From assembly GCA_947630385.1 (NCBI GenBank), contig CANRHG010000109.1, positions 1-6,512 of the forward strand: a DNA stretch of 6,512 nucleotides, in the 5' to 3' direction. Every line of letters starts with the position of its first letter. Position 1 is the stretch's first letter. Below, in pieces: positions 5,271 to 6,512 of the stretch. The notes under the pieces were generated by a model. The model saw only the letters and a program-made list of their open reading frames with translations. It did not search any database and had not been told where the DNA came from. A program made the translations under genes and the position numbers. The DNA is from an uncultured Eubacteriaceae bacterium (GTDB taxonomy: Bacteria > Bacillota > Clostridia > Eubacteriales > Eubacteriaceae).

Positions 5271-5523
5271 CCGAGCGATCGATGAGTTTTTTGAATACGC
5301 TCGTCTTAACGAAAGAAAAAACTTGGACAAGATTGAAAAGCTCTATAAGCAACTTAAACGTGATCCAGTTGGTTTTGCGATGGGAAGTGAGAGATTAAAA
5401 GGAAATCTATCTGGCCTATATAGTCGTAAAATCAATAAAAGAGATCGTTTTGTATTTAACATGGATGTTACCGAAGAAGGTAAACCAAATATCTACATCG
5501 TTTCAATCAAAAATCATTATTAA
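5257..5523 (+). CDS. yoeB: Txe/YoeB-family mRNA interferase toxin
   Basis: RelE-superfamily toxins of the YoeB/Txe type bind the ribosome and cut mRNA in the A site, stopping translation until the antitoxin is restored. The 88-residue protein keeps the family core: EWSSRAIDEFFEY near the start, DPVGF, SERLKGNLSGLYSRKIN (44-60) and the terminal HY. By alignment from memory with E. coli YoeB (E46, R65, H83, Y84), E45, R64, H87 and Y88 are present, so it looks active. The usual HR(L/F)VY motif reads DRFVF here, with aspartate replacing histidine. The ATG at 5257 lies inside the last codons of the antitoxin gene and has only a weak ribosome binding site, so translation is probably coupled. A strong terminator follows. 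Confidence 0.93.
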   Translation: MEWSSRAIDEFFEYARLNERKNLDKIEKLYKQLKRDPVGFAMGSERLKGNLSGLYSRKINKRDRFVFNMDVTEEGKPNIYIVSIKNHY

Positions 5524-5540
5524 CTTTTAATTTTCAATAT

Positions 5541-5576
5541 AGCCGGGAGAGCTTTAATTCTCCCGGCTTTCTTCTT
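5541..5576 (+). terminator. Rho-independent terminator of the toxin-antitoxin operon
   Basis: AGCCGGGAGA (5541-5550) pairs perfectly with TCTCCCGGCT (5559-5568) around an 8-base loop, followed by TTCTTCTT. It begins 17 bases after the toxin stop. Confidence 0.9.
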
Positions 5577-5699
5577 CAAAAGAATCTAATTACTTAAATC
5601 TAAATTCGCACCTGAGCGTCTTTTTTTAACTAATCATTTTTTTCGGATTTTTCTTCTCTTTTTGGTTTAGGTCATTCTTAAATTTATTTTTCTCACTTC

Positions 5700-5716
5700 G
5701 ACTGTAGTCTGCAGTC
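5700..5716. repeat. 17-bp imperfect hairpin in the transposon remnant
   Basis: GACTGTAG and CTGCAGTC are inverted around one central base, with a single G-T pair breaking the symmetry. The related 8-mer GACTGCAG also occurs at 5884-5891. Confidence 0.4.
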
Positions 5717-5808
5717 ACTCTTTTTTCTAATACTTTAGAAGAATTAGAGATAAGAATAACATTATCCTGTCCTAACATCATTCTTAAGAGGCTACAGAAT
5801 TTTTTAAA

Positions 5809-5840
5809 GTCTGAACAGACGAGTGGCCACAGTTCCACTC
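5809..5840. repeat. two adjoining hairpins downstream of the tnpB-like gene
   Basis: GTCTG-AA-CAGAC (5809-5820) is immediately followed by GAGTGG-CCACAGTT-CCACTC (5821-5840). Both stems are perfect, and on the minus strand a run of seven T precedes the second. IS200/IS605 elements carry subterminal hairpins recognised by TnpA, and tnpB-associated guide RNAs arise from this side of the gene, so these are candidates for an element end. They could also be chance. Confidence 0.45.
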
Positions 5841-6001
5841 AAAAAAATCAAAAGACATCACCAGCTTCTCTCAGTTCAGGTAAGGGACTGCAGCGGAGGG
5901 AAAATTTCCCATTTTAGTCTTTTGACCTCAAATAAATCGGTCTTCCATAGGCAATTTCGACATCACTCGGTCCCGAAAATGCTTAAAAGCCGATATTTGT
6001 T

Positions 6002-6512
6002 TTAAGCTGCTTCGAATCTGTTTCGACTGATATAATAGGCGGCTGCCTGATGTCTATTTAGCTTCTTGCTTTCTCCAAACTTTTCTAGTCCGTTAATCGA
6101 TGTATTGTAAGGAGGGATAAATGTGATCTTGATCCCTTCTTTCTTGCTCACTCTTTCTAAAGTCTCTTTATATCTTCTGTAATCCAAAGTATGGACGATC
6201 CGGTTAAGTCTTTTTTGTTTTTTATTTCTTCCTTTTCCCATCCCGGCTTTGGTCGCAACAAAATCCAGGTCTTCGACTACAAGTTCCCAGTTGTTCTTCT
6301 TGCAGAGCTTAACAATTTCGTTTATCTTTTACTGCATCTCGGTTTTAGCCCGGTTTCCTGTTCCATGAAAGACGAGCTTAACGTGGTCCTGATAGATAAG
6401 ATTCCCCTTCAAGTCACTCGTAGCCAGTTCGATAAAGCCGTCGTTAAAGTCGAGGCCACAGACAGAGGTATAGCCGCTCTCCCTGGCTTTTTGGCAGTCT
6501 AAGTCAAAACTG
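6002..6512 (-). pseudogene. tnpB: TnpB/OrfB-like transposon protein (IS200/IS605 type), interrupted and cut by window edge
   Basis: TnpB proteins are RuvC-fold, RNA-guided nucleases of IS200/IS605-type transposons. The 169 visible codons hold RuvC-I (CGLDFNDGFIELA, Asp codon 6451-6449), RuvC-II (ELVVEDLDF, Glu codon 6274-6272) and the late block TFIPPYNTSINGLEKF...HQAAAYYISRNRF. The last block corresponds to the PAYTS-IG-KY...H-AAA-VIARR region of the OrfB/IS1341-like branch. In the third acidic position this branch tends to have histidine, as seen here, and no CxxC zinc finger is present. A TAA at 6329-6331 interrupts the frame after TEMQ, while the similarity continues directly beyond it; the protein also ends soon after ISRNRF. 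Both signs mean it is very probably inactive. The N-terminal part lies beyond the window. Confidence 0.85.

Larger units (their letters stand above)
5577..6001. other. no intact gene; probable decayed or non-coding 3' end of the transposon remnant
   Basis: This stretch lies downstream of the tnpB-like stop on the minus strand. Reading past that stop in a shifted frame gives FKHFRDRVMSKLPMEDRF (5987-5934), and returning to the original frame gives EVKRLKWEIFPPLQSLT (about 5929-5879). Both resemble the basic, tryptophan-containing tail that often follows this domain, so the gene may once have continued here; the similarity is judged by eye. A 70-codon minus frame (5626-5838) has a lysine-rich, low-complexity end and I cannot support it as a gene. 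Several hairpins lie inside and are listed separately. Confidence 0.5.

Noticed and set aside
5608..5627. Possible extra terminator (short CGC/GCG stem followed by a T run)
   Set aside because: The stem is only 3 bp, and a strong terminator already lies at 5541-5576.
5626..5838. 70-codon minus-strand frame with a lysine-rich end
   Set aside because: No ribosome binding site, low-complexity tail, overlaps hairpins and follows a decayed transposase. It may be a fragment of it, but there is no support for an independent gene.
6191..6502. 103-codon plus-strand frame
   Set aside because: It is opposite the RuvC-containing minus-strand frame, whose motifs clearly identify the real coding strand.

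Overview
The window looks like a chromosomal segment from a bacterium, most likely a Firmicute or close relative (an inference). The signs are sigma-A-type promoters (one an exact TTGACA-17-TATAAT), tRNA genes with encoded CCA, short Rho-independent terminators, and a ribosome binding site matching the full anti-Shine-Dalgarno sequence. The arginine genes are roughly half G+C. Sampled stretches of spacer after about base 4550 are near one third G+C, so the right-hand third reads as an accessory region.

Positions 1-3175 hold arginine biosynthesis. argC (N-terminal part only) runs leftward. argG and argH run rightward, overlap by 4 bases and together turn citrulline plus aspartate into arginine plus fumarate. 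The 140-base divergent gap holds an imperfect palindrome close to the ArgR/AhrC ARG-box consensus. It lies over the -10 of one predicted promoter and next to the -35 position of the other, so one operator could control both directions.

Positions 3176-4317 hold two membrane-associated genes. The first is a 90-residue protein with two membrane segments and no recognised family, ended by a terminator that overlaps its last codons. The second is a 253-residue protein with an Mrr-like PD-(D/E)XK nuclease domain between two pairs of predicted membrane helices.

Positions 4314-4647 hold a two-gene tRNA-Ser operon (anticodons TGA and GCT). Its strong promoter begins on the stop codon of the nuclease gene, and a clear terminator closes it.

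Positions 4648-5570 hold a gene-free, A+T-rich spacer dense in a TACAAAA motif on both strands, followed by a type II toxin-antitoxin module. The toxin is a Txe/YoeB-type mRNA interferase. The antitoxin is very short and matches only the C-terminal, toxin-binding part of YefM-type antitoxins. A 25-bp imperfect palindrome covers the module's -10 box and is probably its operator.

Positions 5571-6512 hold the remains of an IS200/IS605-type element on the minus strand: a TnpB/OrfB-like RuvC-fold protein with an in-frame stop codon, followed by about 425 bases of non-coding or decayed sequence with several hairpins. Arginine genes, then a tRNA locus, then a toxin-antitoxin module and transposon debris fit a conserved core bordered by a small variable region beginning just after the tRNA genes.
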